DNA of 64,000 nucleotides from NCBI RefSeq assembly GCF_039541875.1, contig NZ_BAABHB010000016.1:62001-126000 (forward strand), in the 5' to 3' direction. The notes under the pieces were generated by a model. The model had not been told where the DNA came from. It was given only the letters and a program-made list of their open reading frames with translations, and did not search any database. The DNA is from Nibrella viscosa (GTDB lineage Bacteria > Bacteroidota > Bacteroidia > Cytophagales > Spirosomataceae). This document shows, piece after piece, positions 16,532 through 25,106 of this stretch. The translations under genes and the position numbers were made by a program. The stretch's first letter is position 1; each line of letters opens with the position of its first letter.

Positions 16532-17248
16532 ATGGCAACTATCGTATTAACGACAATTGTATGGGCAGGTTTAGGTCTCCTGAATCAAATAGCCTATCTG
16601 AGCAGCTTAGGGTCTGCCTTTGATAATGAGTCAGAAACGCCAAAAAACAAGAGCAGTGAACAGACATACGAGAAGGAGGCTACACTATTAACCAAAGAGC
16701 GAATATATGCTCTTGTTCCGGTGCCCAGTATGTGGAAGGGCGTAGCCGTTGGCAATATCAATGGTGCAGCCTTTCGCCTGCCCATTAAAATAAGCATCCA
16801 ACGTAGTCTGGTTGACGAAAATAACCCGTTTAATGTGGCAGTTAGCGTTGGTAACCAGGCTGACATTGGTAGCGCCCTGATATCGTCGGCGCTGAGTACC
16901 CGCACCCCTTACTCGGGACGCCAGCTTACGCTTCAGTACTTTACGATTTATACGGGTCAGGATGGCTTTCAGGCAGTTTTGTCCAATACGCATGTTCGGG
17001 AAGGAGCCGTTGGTAATTTCTTTACCTCCCCCAATATTTCGTCACAGACGGCCCCGGATATTATGAAAGAAATCTATAAAAGTCTCGGGCCGGAGAGCTT
17101 TTATTTTCTGGAACAGACGAAACTCGTTTGCCAGACCGGCAGTGACCGGATCAGAGGTACGCTGCAAGGCAATGGTCACTCAGTTACCGGCATTTTCGCC
17201 ACAGGAACGGTCCGGTACTCTCTTGAATTTACCGTTGTTCGACAGTGA
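16532..17248 (+). CDS. Hypothetical membrane-anchored protein
   Basis: 238 residues beginning with a hydrophobic stretch (about 1-28) that may be an uncleaved anchor or signal, followed by a charged linker and a beta-rich domain from about residue 60. No catalytic motif is seen. It lies 137 bp after the kinase gene and carries its own copy of the shared upstream motif. Codon use and GC look a little lower than the kinase operon. Function unknown. Confidence 0.65.
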   Translation: MATIVLTTIVWAGLGLLNQIAYLSSLGSAFDNESETPKNKSSEQTYEKEATLLTKERIYALVPVPSMWKGVAVGNINGAAFRLPIKISIQRSLVDENNPFNVAVSVGNQADIGSALISSALSTRTPYSGRQLTLQYFTIYTGQDGFQAVLSNTHVREGAVGNFFTSPNISSQTAPDIMKEIYKSLGPESFYFLEQTKLVCQTGSDRIRGTLQGNGHSVTGIFATGTVRYSLEFTVVRQ

Positions 17249-17300
17249 TTTTATCGCCCTGATGGAGCGAAGCTAGTCCATCAGAAGAATGGCCGGTTCA

Positions 17301-17327
17301 GGCTATTCATGAGCAAGAAAGGTTTCT
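17301..17327 (+). promoter_or_regulatory. Shared upstream motif, copy 3
   Basis: GGCTATTCATGAGCAAGAAA followed by GGTTTCT. It ends 22 bp before the ATG of the T9SS-exported propeller gene. It is the best match to copy 1 in its first half and to copy 2 in its second half. Confidence 0.4.
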
Positions 17328-17348
17328 GCAACTCAAATCCGCTCCGCT

Positions 17349-19811
17349 ATGAACACGAACACTACCTATGCCGGATTCGGCTTCACCGGTAATTCCGGGA
17401 ATCATCGCAGGCTTACCCTGACGGGTATTATCGGCCTGCTGCTGTGTTATTGGTTGCCCATCAGCTTGGTGGCGCAACCGGCAATTGAATGGGATAGAAC
17501 CCTGGGCGGTGGTGGTATTGATAATTTAACCTGTATTCAGTTGACGGCCGATGGCGGGTATATCCTCGGCGGCAGTTCAACATCGGGAGCTGGTACCGAT
17601 AAAAGCGAAAATTCAAAAGGAGGTGCCGATTACTGGATTGTGAAGCTGCGGGCCAACGGCACCAAAGAGTGGGATAAAACCATCGGCGGAAACCGGGTCG
17701 ATGTTTTGCACTATGTACGGCAAACGCCGGACGGAGGGTATCTTCTGCTAGGAAATTCTCTCTCAGATGCCGGGTTTGATAAAAGCGAAAACCCCTTAAT
17801 GACCGATCCGACTGCCGATCCGGACTCCGATGGCTGGGTGGTTAAGCTGCGGGCCGACGGCACCATTGAGTGGGATAATACGCTCGGGGGAGGTGATGTC
17901 GATCAGTTATACGCTGTTGCGCTTACGACCGATGGCGGGTATTTAGTAGCGGGTAGTTCCAACTCCAATGCCGGTTTCGATAAAAGCCAGAACCGGAAAG
18001 GAGATTTCGACTACTGGGTTGTCAAGCTACGGGCCGATGGGAGCAAAGAGTGGGACAAAACCATCGGCGGAGCCGGCTCAGACCAATGCAACGCACTCCT
18101 GCTCACCGCCGATGGCGGCTATATGCTGGGCGGTACGTCGGACTCTAACGCCGGATCTGATAAAAGCGAGAACCGGAAAGGTGACCTGGACTACTGGGTC
18201 GTGAAGGTCCGGGCCGATGGTACCATCGAATGGGATAAGACCCTCGGCGGAGCGTCCTGGGAAAACCTGGCTTCGCTGGAAGCAACGGCCGACGGTGGGT
18301 ACATCGTGGCTGGTACCTCGGCTTCCAATGCCGGTTTCGACAAAACGCAGAACCTTATTGCCGGCACCGGCGCAGATTATTGGGTGGTGAAACTGCGGGC
18401 CGATGGGAGCATAGCCTGGGACAAAACCATTGGGGGAGCTGGTTTTGATGTGTTGCAGTCAGTCCGGCCGACAGCCGATGGCGGCTTTATCCTGGGCGGC
18501 TACTCCGATTCCAACGCCGGCTACAACAAAAGTGAGAATCGGAACGGGATTCTGGAAGATTATTGGGTGGTGAAACTGCGGACCGACGGAACCATTGAGT
18601 GGGACAAAACCATGGGTGGGGGTAGTAGTGACCGCCTTAGCCTGGTTTTACCGACCCCGGATGGCGGTTATATCGCCGGTGGCTCCTCTATGTCATCGGT
18701 GGGTTTTGATAAGAGCGAAGCCGGCCGGGGAGGTAATGACTACTGGGTAGTGAAGCTGAAAAGTGCTTGCATCCCCCCTGGTGTACCGATTATCCGGACG
18801 GTCAGTGCCACAAATGAGCCGGTGCCGGTAAATACCGATTTCGCAGTGATGGCCACTACCCCTGACGCTACTATAACCACGGCTGTCTGGGATTGGGGTG
18901 ATGGAACAACCTCAGGAGGGAGGATCAATAATTCAGCCATTCAGGGAAATCATGTTTACACGGCGTCAGGGGTATTTACCATCCGGCTTACGGTCGGAAA
19001 TGCTTGTGGATTAACCGCCGAAAATGTCTACCAGTATGTGGTCGTGTATGACTCCAATGGGGGATTTGTTACGGGGGGCGGCACCATATACTCTCCGGCC
19101 GGTTCTTATAAACGGGATCTTACTGCCAACGGTACGGCTACGTTCGGGTTTGTGGCAAAATATCAGCCCGGTGCAACGGTTCCGTCCGGAACTACCCAGT
19201 TCAAATTTATAGCCGGAAATTTTCATTTCGTCAGTACCGCGTACCAGTGGCTGGTGGTAGCCGGTGCCAAAGCCCAGTTCAAAGGTGAAGGCACAAGAAA
19301 CGGCAGTGGGTACTACGGGTTTATGCTGACGGCTATTGATGCCGACTTGACCGGGAGTGGCGGAACGGATAGGTTCAGGATCAAGATCTGGGATAAGGCA
19401 AATGGAGATCAGATCGTCTACGACAATAACGCAGGTGCAGACGATGGAGCAGAACCGGTTACCGCCCTTACCAGTGGTAATATAAAGATCCAATCCAGTA
19501 CCGGTAAACGAAACCGGGAGGGGTATGGGACGGCACCTGAGTTGAGAACCCATACGCTTTTCCTGAGCAACTACCCTAACCCGATTGACGGGAAAGCAAC
19601 CTTCGAGTTCATGCTGCCTCAGGGGGGAGCGTACCGGCTGGATATTGTTGATCTGACCGGGAATCTGATTCAGCATGTGCAGTCGGGTAGCGCCCAGGCC
19701 GGTGAACACCGGCAGGTAACGTTGGAGCAGGTGCATATTCCATCGGGCGTGTATATCAGCCGCCTGCTAACGGAGCAAGGGATGAAAACAACGAAGCTTA
19801 TTGTCCGGTAG
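17349..19811 (+). CDS. T9SS-exported protein: seven propeller-like repeats, PKD domain, sorting domain
   Basis: 820 residues. After a signal peptide (about 1-43) come seven tandem repeats of about 60 residues, each running EWDKTIGG ... TADGGYILGGSS ... AGFDKSEN ... DYWVVKLRADG. Seven such units fit a seven-bladed beta-propeller. A PKD-like domain follows (WDWGDGTTSGG, NHVYTASGVFTIRLTV), then an unrecognised domain and a typical type IX sorting domain (LSNYPNPIDGKATFEF ... GVYISRLL ... KLIVR). It should cross the outer membrane and be attached to or released from the surface. It converges with the CHAT gene (35-bp gap). Confidence 0.9.
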   Translation: MNTNTTYAGFGFTGNSGNHRRLTLTGIIGLLLCYWLPISLVAQPAIEWDRTLGGGGIDNLTCIQLTADGGYILGGSSTSGAGTDKSENSKGGADYWIVKLRANGTKEWDKTIGGNRVDVLHYVRQTPDGGYLLLGNSLSDAGFDKSENPLMTDPTADPDSDGWVVKLRADGTIEWDNTLGGGDVDQLYAVALTTDGGYLVAGSSNSNAGFDKSQNRKGDFDYWVVKLRADGSKEWDKTIGGAGSDQCNALLLTADGGYMLGGTSDSNAGSDKSENRKGDLDYWVVKVRADGTIEWDKTLGGASWENLASLEATADGGYIVAGTSASNAGFDKTQNLIAGTGADYWVVKLRADGSIAWDKTIGGAGFDVLQSVRPTADGGFILGGYSDSNAGYNKSENRNGILEDYWVVKLRTDGTIEWDKTMGGGSSDRLSLVLPTPDGGYIAGGSSMSSVGFDKSEAGRGGNDYWVVKLKSACIPPGVPIIRTVSATNEPVPVNTDFAVMATTPDATITTAVWDWGDGTTSGGRINNSAIQGNHVYTASGVFTIRLTVGNACGLTAENVYQYVVVYDSNGGFVTGGGTIYSPAGSYKRDLTANGTATFGFVAKYQPGATVPSGTTQFKFIAGNFHFVSTAYQWLVVAGAKAQFKGEGTRNGSGYYGFMLTAIDADLTGSGGTDRFRIKIWDKANGDQIVYDNNAGADDGAEPVTALTSGNIKIQSSTGKRNREGYGTAPELRTHTLFLSNYPNPIDGKATFEFMLPQGGAYRLDIVDLTGNLIQHVQSGSAQAGEHRQVTLEQVHIPSGVYISRLLTEQGMKTTKLIVR

Positions 19812-19846
19812 CCGCCTGCTTAGCGAAGAAAGCAACAGCCCAATCC

Positions 19847-22564
19847 TTACTGCCCTACCAGCACGAAGCCGCCCCAGTAAAACGGCTGGGGGTATTGTTT
19901 CCGGATCGCCTGCTGGGCCAGCCGGAAGGCCTGCACTTTGTCGCCGGATTGCAGCCAGTTGGCGTAGAAGGCGGTCATCAACTGGCGGGTGAGGTCGTCG
20001 TCTACTTTCCAGAGGCTCATCAGCAGCGACCGGGCGCCGGCTACCTTGAAGGCCCGTTGCAGCCCATACACACCCTCCCCGTTACGAACTTCGCCCAGGC
20101 CGGTCTGGCAGGCGCTCAGCACCACCAGGTCGGTCTGGTCGAGGGTCAGGTTCATGGCTTCGTAGGCCGTCAGGATACCGTCTTCCCGGCGTTGGGCGCT
20201 GAACAGGTCGGCAGTGGCTGTATCGGTTAACGTACGGTTAGCGTCGGCCAGCACCAGCCCCGACCGGAACAGCGGACTGGTCAGGGTGTGGCCTAAGGCC
20301 GTATCGGTTTCAAAGAAGCCGTGCGTAGCAATATGCAGTACTGTCGGACTAGCGGTTGTTTTAACCACCTCTTCACGGGCAGCGGTATCCGTATAGGTAT
20401 GCACGGTAAAGCGGCTCCGCAGCAGTTGCCCGATGTCGGCCACTTCCCGCTTCGTAGCGGGCAGCGGTTCATAGTAGCCGTCGCGGCTGAGTCGGGTGCG
20501 GGGAGCCCGTTGGGAGAGGGTAGGGCCGGCCAGATCTCGCTGCGCCAGCATTCTATGCTCCGACAGGCCGTAGTCGGGGTAACCGATCAGCAGGGCCGTG
20601 GGTTGGCCGGTAGGTGGAGTTGGTTTGGCCTGAAGCAGGTCGTTGGTGGTGGTGACCAGCACGATTTCCTGCTCATCGAGCACATACCGGCCGGTTTCCG
20701 GATTTCGTAAGGTGTTGAGGTTGATCTGGTGGTACACGCCGTCGGGTGCCAGATACACCCGCCGGATGCCTTTCAGCGCGTCGCGGATGGGTTTCCAGTA
20801 TTGCCGGTAGCTGTCCGCTGCGTGGGTCTGGTCCAGGATGTCGTTCCGGTAGGCGGTCAGCAGCGGCCCTTCCAGCACGTTGCCGTTCTCCAGGATAACG
20901 ATGTCAGGATAGGCGCAGTTGGGCGTCACGATCAGGGCGGCATAGTGAACCGTGTCCGTTTTGCCCCAGCCATGCCTGACCTGATAGGTACGGTAGCGGA
21001 CCAGTTCAATGGCTGCTTCACCAGGTTGCAGGGTCTTCTGTACATCTTGCCATGTTTTCGGGTTCAGCGCCAGTTCGCCCGTAAGTTGCGGTAGCCGAAG
21101 GGCCACTTGTTTTTCCAGCGTGTTGACGTGTTGCTCCAGACTATCGGTTCGGATTCCCCGGCGGAGTTGTTCAGTTCGCGTCAGACGGATCCATGTTGCC
21201 AGTCGGTCGCGGCTCGTCTGCCAGTGGGCATACAGGCGTTGCAGAGATGTATCGGTATGGGTGCCGATGCGTCGGCGGAACTTCTGATCGGCATGTAACA
21301 GAAAGCCCTTTATGGCTAGTTGGGTATTGTACTGCTCGGCCGTGATAGCCGGATTGTGTCGGGCAAACAGCCGGGCATACGAGTGGAGCCAGATAAAGCC
21401 GTTACTGGCATTTTTGAGGAGTTGCTCCCGTTCTTCATCCGTCAGCGTGGCCGAAAACAGCCGCACTTCCCGAATCAGGTTCTGGTTACATTGGACAATA
21501 TAGGGTTCCGCCTGTCGGTCTAAATTGAGGAGCGTATAAATTTGCCCTACCTTAAATAATGCGACCGTATGGTAAGGATGCATGCGCCCGTTTACACTGT
21601 CTGAACGCATCAGGATTTGCTCGAAGATTTTACGAGCCTTATGGTTATTTCCTTTCCTACGGTAGTAATCTGCCAAATCTTCAGCGCACGAATTATACCG
21701 CGAGGTATTTGGACCAATAGTTTGGCTGAGTGTCTCCAACGCTTTGGTTAGTAACACTTCTATATCAGGGATTTTCTGCTTTAGAAAAAAATTTCTGTAA
21801 TGATAGGCAGACGACAGGGTATGTAAACATTCTGCATAAACCGGGCTTTGCGGGCTACCTATCCGTTCTATAAGGAGTATGGCCTTCGTAAGCAGACCTA
21901 TAGCCGTATCAATATTGGGAATTATGTACTCTTCCAGATAGCGTATATACAGATCGCTCAGGTTCTGCAGCACCAGGGCATACGCAACGGAATGCTGGTC
22001 ATCAAGCTGCTCAAAGATCGCTTTAGCCTGTTCGGCAGTTGCAATGGCCTTCGCCTGAAGGCCCATGGTCCGGTAGAACAGAGCCAGCCGGTTTAAGGCA
22101 ATGGCGTAATCGGTGCTTTGTGCGCCGGCCCGATCTTGGGTTCGCGTCAATGCGATCTGATGCAGGCTGTCGGCTTTGGGGTACTGAACCAGGTATTGGT
22201 AGCTCTCGGCAACGGTCTGTAGCGTGTACACGTACCGATGGTGTTGCCTGCCGTAGGTACGTTCCCAGATAGCCAGTGCCGTCTGTCCTGCTTGCAAGGC
22301 TTCGTCATAGTACTCCAGGTAGTTATCTGCCTCCGCCAATATATCCAGCGTTTTGGCGTAGTTGGAGTCGGTCCGGCTGAGTTGCTGTTCGGCCAGGGCA
22401 AGGGCTTTTATGGCCCAGGGACGAGCCTGGTGGTAGCGCAGTTGCCGATTGGCGATGGCCGCACTGTCGTAGGCCGTCTGCCAGTCCTGCGCCGGAGAAC
22501 AGACACTCCAGAGGGAGCAGATAAAGGCAGTCCAGACGGCAGTTCGCTTCGAAAAATTCGTCAT
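19847..22564 (-). CDS. Exported TPR-CHAT caspase-like protease
   Basis: 905 residues. A signal peptide (about 1-25) precedes about 300 residues of TPR-type helical repeats (ALAEQQLSRTDSNYAKTLDI and similar), a helical linker, and a C-terminal CHAT domain (about 600-905). The caspase-like dyad is present: His at about 748 (HIATHGFF) and Cys at about 819 (LSACQTGLGE), with the downstream GLQRAF and LWKVDD family motifs. CHAT proteases cleave partner proteins, and the TPR half probably recruits them. It faces the kinase/FHA-protease region and may be functionally linked. Confidence 0.92.
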   Translation of the reverse strand: MTNFSKRTAVWTAFICSLWSVCSPAQDWQTAYDSAAIANRQLRYHQARPWAIKALALAEQQLSRTDSNYAKTLDILAEADNYLEYYDEALQAGQTALAIWERTYGRQHHRYVYTLQTVAESYQYLVQYPKADSLHQIALTRTQDRAGAQSTDYAIALNRLALFYRTMGLQAKAIATAEQAKAIFEQLDDQHSVAYALVLQNLSDLYIRYLEEYIIPNIDTAIGLLTKAILLIERIGSPQSPVYAECLHTLSSAYHYRNFFLKQKIPDIEVLLTKALETLSQTIGPNTSRYNSCAEDLADYYRRKGNNHKARKIFEQILMRSDSVNGRMHPYHTVALFKVGQIYTLLNLDRQAEPYIVQCNQNLIREVRLFSATLTDEEREQLLKNASNGFIWLHSYARLFARHNPAITAEQYNTQLAIKGFLLHADQKFRRRIGTHTDTSLQRLYAHWQTSRDRLATWIRLTRTEQLRRGIRTDSLEQHVNTLEKQVALRLPQLTGELALNPKTWQDVQKTLQPGEAAIELVRYRTYQVRHGWGKTDTVHYAALIVTPNCAYPDIVILENGNVLEGPLLTAYRNDILDQTHAADSYRQYWKPIRDALKGIRRVYLAPDGVYHQINLNTLRNPETGRYVLDEQEIVLVTTTNDLLQAKPTPPTGQPTALLIGYPDYGLSEHRMLAQRDLAGPTLSQRAPRTRLSRDGYYEPLPATKREVADIGQLLRSRFTVHTYTDTAAREEVVKTTASPTVLHIATHGFFETDTALGHTLTSPLFRSGLVLADANRTLTDTATADLFSAQRREDGILTAYEAMNLTLDQTDLVVLSACQTGLGEVRNGEGVYGLQRAFKVAGARSLLMSLWKVDDDLTRQLMTAFYANWLQSGDKVQAFRLAQQAIRKQYPQPFYWGGFVLVGQ

Positions 22565-22920
22565 AGAAGCCTGATAGAGAAAGTTCTATAGTGAAGTTAG
22601 CAAAGTTTCAGCGATAGCTTTTATCTGCTATAGACCAGGTTTTTACCTATTTATTATTCGGTCAATAAAAGCAATCGTTCCTTCGGGATTTCAGGTTTTA
22701 GGCATCATGTCTTCCGCCCATTCAAATGAGCGGCTACAAGATCAATCATCCCCGCAACGGAGGCCCGGTAACGGAATTCAGCGGTTAATTACTTCAAATC
22801 AATAAGTCCATCAGAACTAAACTTTGAAGGAGAACCGAAGAGTGAATAGCTCAAAGTAACAAGAAACGGTGGGTGTAATCGGGGAAAAAGCGGGTATGGT
22901 AGTGGGAGCGTTCTGTGGCT
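22565..22920. other. Intergenic region without a recognisable gene
   Basis: 356 bp between the CHAT gene (reverse, start 22564) and the hydroxylase gene (reverse, stop 22921). It should hold the CHAT promoter. A small ATAGC/GCTAT hairpin is at 22614-22631. I see no coding frame or RNA gene. Confidence 0.5.
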
Positions 22921-23661
22921 TTACGTCTTTGCCCTGAAATCGGTGTTCATCAGCCGGTCCCAGATGTTGAAGTAGAAGCCGAAGTTACCCCGCGTGTACT
23001 GGTGGTGCCGGTTATGGTGCGTCGAGGAGCCCAGCCATTTGCCCAGCCAGTGCCGGTCAAAGTTGTCGGGCAGAAATTCGTAGCCGGAATGCCCGATGAC
23101 GTTCATGGTAATAATGAAAAAAGAGAAGAGCAGCAAGGCGCTCATGGATACCGGCAACACCAGCAGGATGAGCGCAAAGCCACCGGCCTGCAGCAGGGCT
23201 TCGACCGGGTGGAAGGCGTTGGCGGCCCAGGGCGTCGGGTTGCGCGACCGGTGGTGTACGTAATGCACGTGCCGGAACCACCAGGGCCGGTGCAGCAGCC
23301 GGTGCATCCAGTAAAAGTAGGTGTCGTGTACCACCAGTTGCAGCAGCAGGGTTAGTGCCCAATAGCCCCAGCCATACGCATCCCAGGGTTCATACAGTTG
23401 CGTATAGCCGCCCCGGTAGGCTAGCCATACACCCGTACCGACCAGGCCAAAGACCAGCATCGTTTGTGCCGAATACCGCAACTCGTGCCGAATCTGGCGG
23501 GCATCGGGCCAGCGGGGCTGCAGTTTTCGCAGGCCGGCCGGGGGCTTCCGGAGATACCCCACATAGAAGGTCAGCCCGGCCAGGATCATATACCGGAGCG
23601 TGGCTCCCGCAAAGGCCAGCAGCAGCACCGGCCCAAATTCCTGAAAAGATAGATCGTTCAT
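22921..23661 (-). CDS. Fatty acid hydroxylase/sterol desaturase superfamily protein
   Basis: 246 residues, integral membrane with about four hydrophobic segments. The histidine clusters of the di-iron superfamily are present: HDTYFYWMHRLLH, HYVHHRSRN, FHPVEAL and STHHNRHHQY. These enzymes hydroxylate or desaturate lipid chains using O2. Its start overlaps the stop of the desaturase gene by 4 nt, so both are translated together and probably act on the same lipid. The exact substrate (fatty acid, sphingolipid or carotenoid) cannot be read from sequence. Confidence 0.9.
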   Translation of the reverse strand: MNDLSFQEFGPVLLLAFAGATLRYMILAGLTFYVGYLRKPPAGLRKLQPRWPDARQIRHELRYSAQTMLVFGLVGTGVWLAYRGGYTQLYEPWDAYGWGYWALTLLLQLVVHDTYFYWMHRLLHRPWWFRHVHYVHHRSRNPTPWAANAFHPVEALLQAGGFALILLVLPVSMSALLLFSFFIITMNVIGHSGYEFLPDNFDRHWLGKWLGSSTHHNRHHQYTRGNFGFYFNIWDRLMNTDFRAKT

Positions 23662-24770
23662 GGCAGGTCCGGATTATCCATCAGCCAGGGCAGCCGATCG
23701 GGTGAGGTACCTTGCTGTTTCAGCAGCCGGAAGTGCGAACGAACCGCCTGCCACAGGGTTTTGGAGCGGTATTCGAGACCAAAATCACGGGCCGTTTGAG
23801 CCACAATGCGTGTAATGGCCGGGTAATGCACATGGCAGTAGCGCGGAAACAGGTGATGTGCTACATGATGATTTAGTCCGCCGAACAGAAACGTAACCAC
23901 CGGATTGTTGGTACTAAAATCATCCGTCGTGTTCAGTTGGTGAATCGCCCAGGTGGTGGGAATCCGGCCCTGCTCGTCGGGGTACACAAAATGGGCGTCT
24001 TCACCGGCATGGTTGGACAGCAGCGCAAACATGGCCACAAAGCCGGCCCCGATGTGCATGGTAATGAAGCCGATGCCGATCTGCCACCAGGCCAGCGGCA
24101 GCAGCCAGGCCGGCAGCGCCAGGGTATACGAAAAATAAACAACCTTGCTGATGACCAGAATGACCCACTCCCGGCGGGCGTGCAGCGCCCGTTTGATGCC
24201 CATCCGGCGACGGCGGAAATACCGGACGTCCCGAAAGAACAGCCAGAAGAACGTATAGAAAGGATACAGCAGCAGCATGTACCAGTGCTGGTACCGGTGA
24301 TACCATCGCCGTTTGGTAATGGGTACCACCCGGACCAGGTCCGACTGCTGGAGGTCTACATCCAGGCCGGGAATATTGGTGTAGGGGTGGTGCGACAGCA
24401 GGTGTTTGCAGCGGTACATATACCCGTTGCCGCCCACCAGATTGCAGTAGTACAGCAACAGCGTATTCACCCAGCGCTTGGGGGAAAGAACTTCGTGGCA
24501 GGCGTCATGGACGATGTTCATGGAAGAAACCATAAACGTAACACCCAGTAGTAGCGTCAGGCCCCAGCGGGTCATCAGGGAGACATCCGCCAGTAGCACC
24601 AGCAGGTAACTGGCAACGAACACGGCAAACAGCAACAGGCATTTTGCTGCCATAAATCCGTTGGCGTACCGGCTGCGCTGTTTGTCCTGAAAATAAGTGC
24701 GTACCCGTCGTCGGAGCTCCGCGTAGAAGCCGTCCTCCGGCTCTTTCTGAAAAATGACATTCGTTTGCAT
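23658..24770 (-). CDS. Membrane fatty acid desaturase
   Basis: 370 residues with the three His boxes of acyl desaturases: HDACHEVLS, HLLSHHPYTN and HHVAHHLFP, interleaved with about four membrane helices. The HxxHH third box groups it with front-end or acyl-lipid types rather than soluble acyl-ACP desaturases. No cytochrome b5 domain is fused. It leads the two-gene operon with the hydroxylase. Likely role: adjusting membrane lipid composition. Confidence 0.92.
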   Translation of the reverse strand: MQTNVIFQKEPEDGFYAELRRRVRTYFQDKQRSRYANGFMAAKCLLLFAVFVASYLLVLLADVSLMTRWGLTLLLGVTFMVSSMNIVHDACHEVLSPKRWVNTLLLYYCNLVGGNGYMYRCKHLLSHHPYTNIPGLDVDLQQSDLVRVVPITKRRWYHRYQHWYMLLLYPFYTFFWLFFRDVRYFRRRRMGIKRALHARREWVILVISKVVYFSYTLALPAWLLPLAWWQIGIGFITMHIGAGFVAMFALLSNHAGEDAHFVYPDEQGRIPTTWAIHQLNTTDDFSTNNPVVTFLFGGLNHHVAHHLFPRYCHVHYPAITRIVAQTARDFGLEYRSKTLWQAVRSHFRLLKQQGTSPDRLPWLMDNPDLP

Positions 24771-25106
24771 TGTTGGGTTTGGTTATTGGTGAAGCGGATA
24801 TGGTGTTTCTACCGTGGGTACGGTAGGGCTTAGTCGAAAAAAAGGGTTTCATAGTCACACGAGCTGAAACGGTGTAAGCGGCTGGCTTGCCTGGTCTAAA
24901 GTTGGTGTGAGATGCTAATTGCCGCCGGCGCTACTTGGGGAACGGCGGACCTGACTTGAGCAACGGCGGTATTACGGGACTCACAGGTATTCTGCCTTTT
25001 CCTCAAAAATTTGCGCCGGTAATGCCTCAAATGTTTATCTTTCTTCGGGTGTCATCGACTAAGAAACCGAACGCATAAGGTAGTAGATCTGCCGCTAAAC
25101 CCGACC
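24771..25106. other. Divergent intergenic region
   Basis: 336 bp between the divergently transcribed desaturase operon and the 7TMR-DISM kinase, so it should contain both promoters. A partial copy of the shared motif (GTCATCGACTAAGAAACC, 25051-25068) lies 39 bp before the kinase start. No coding frame is convincing. Confidence 0.5.
25051..25068 (+). promoter_or_regulatory. Partial match to the shared upstream motif
   Basis: GTCATCGACTAAGAAACC resembles the centre of the element at 10632 (CATGACTAAGAAGC). It precedes the 7TMR-DISM kinase by 39 bp. The match is weaker than the other three. Confidence 0.25.
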
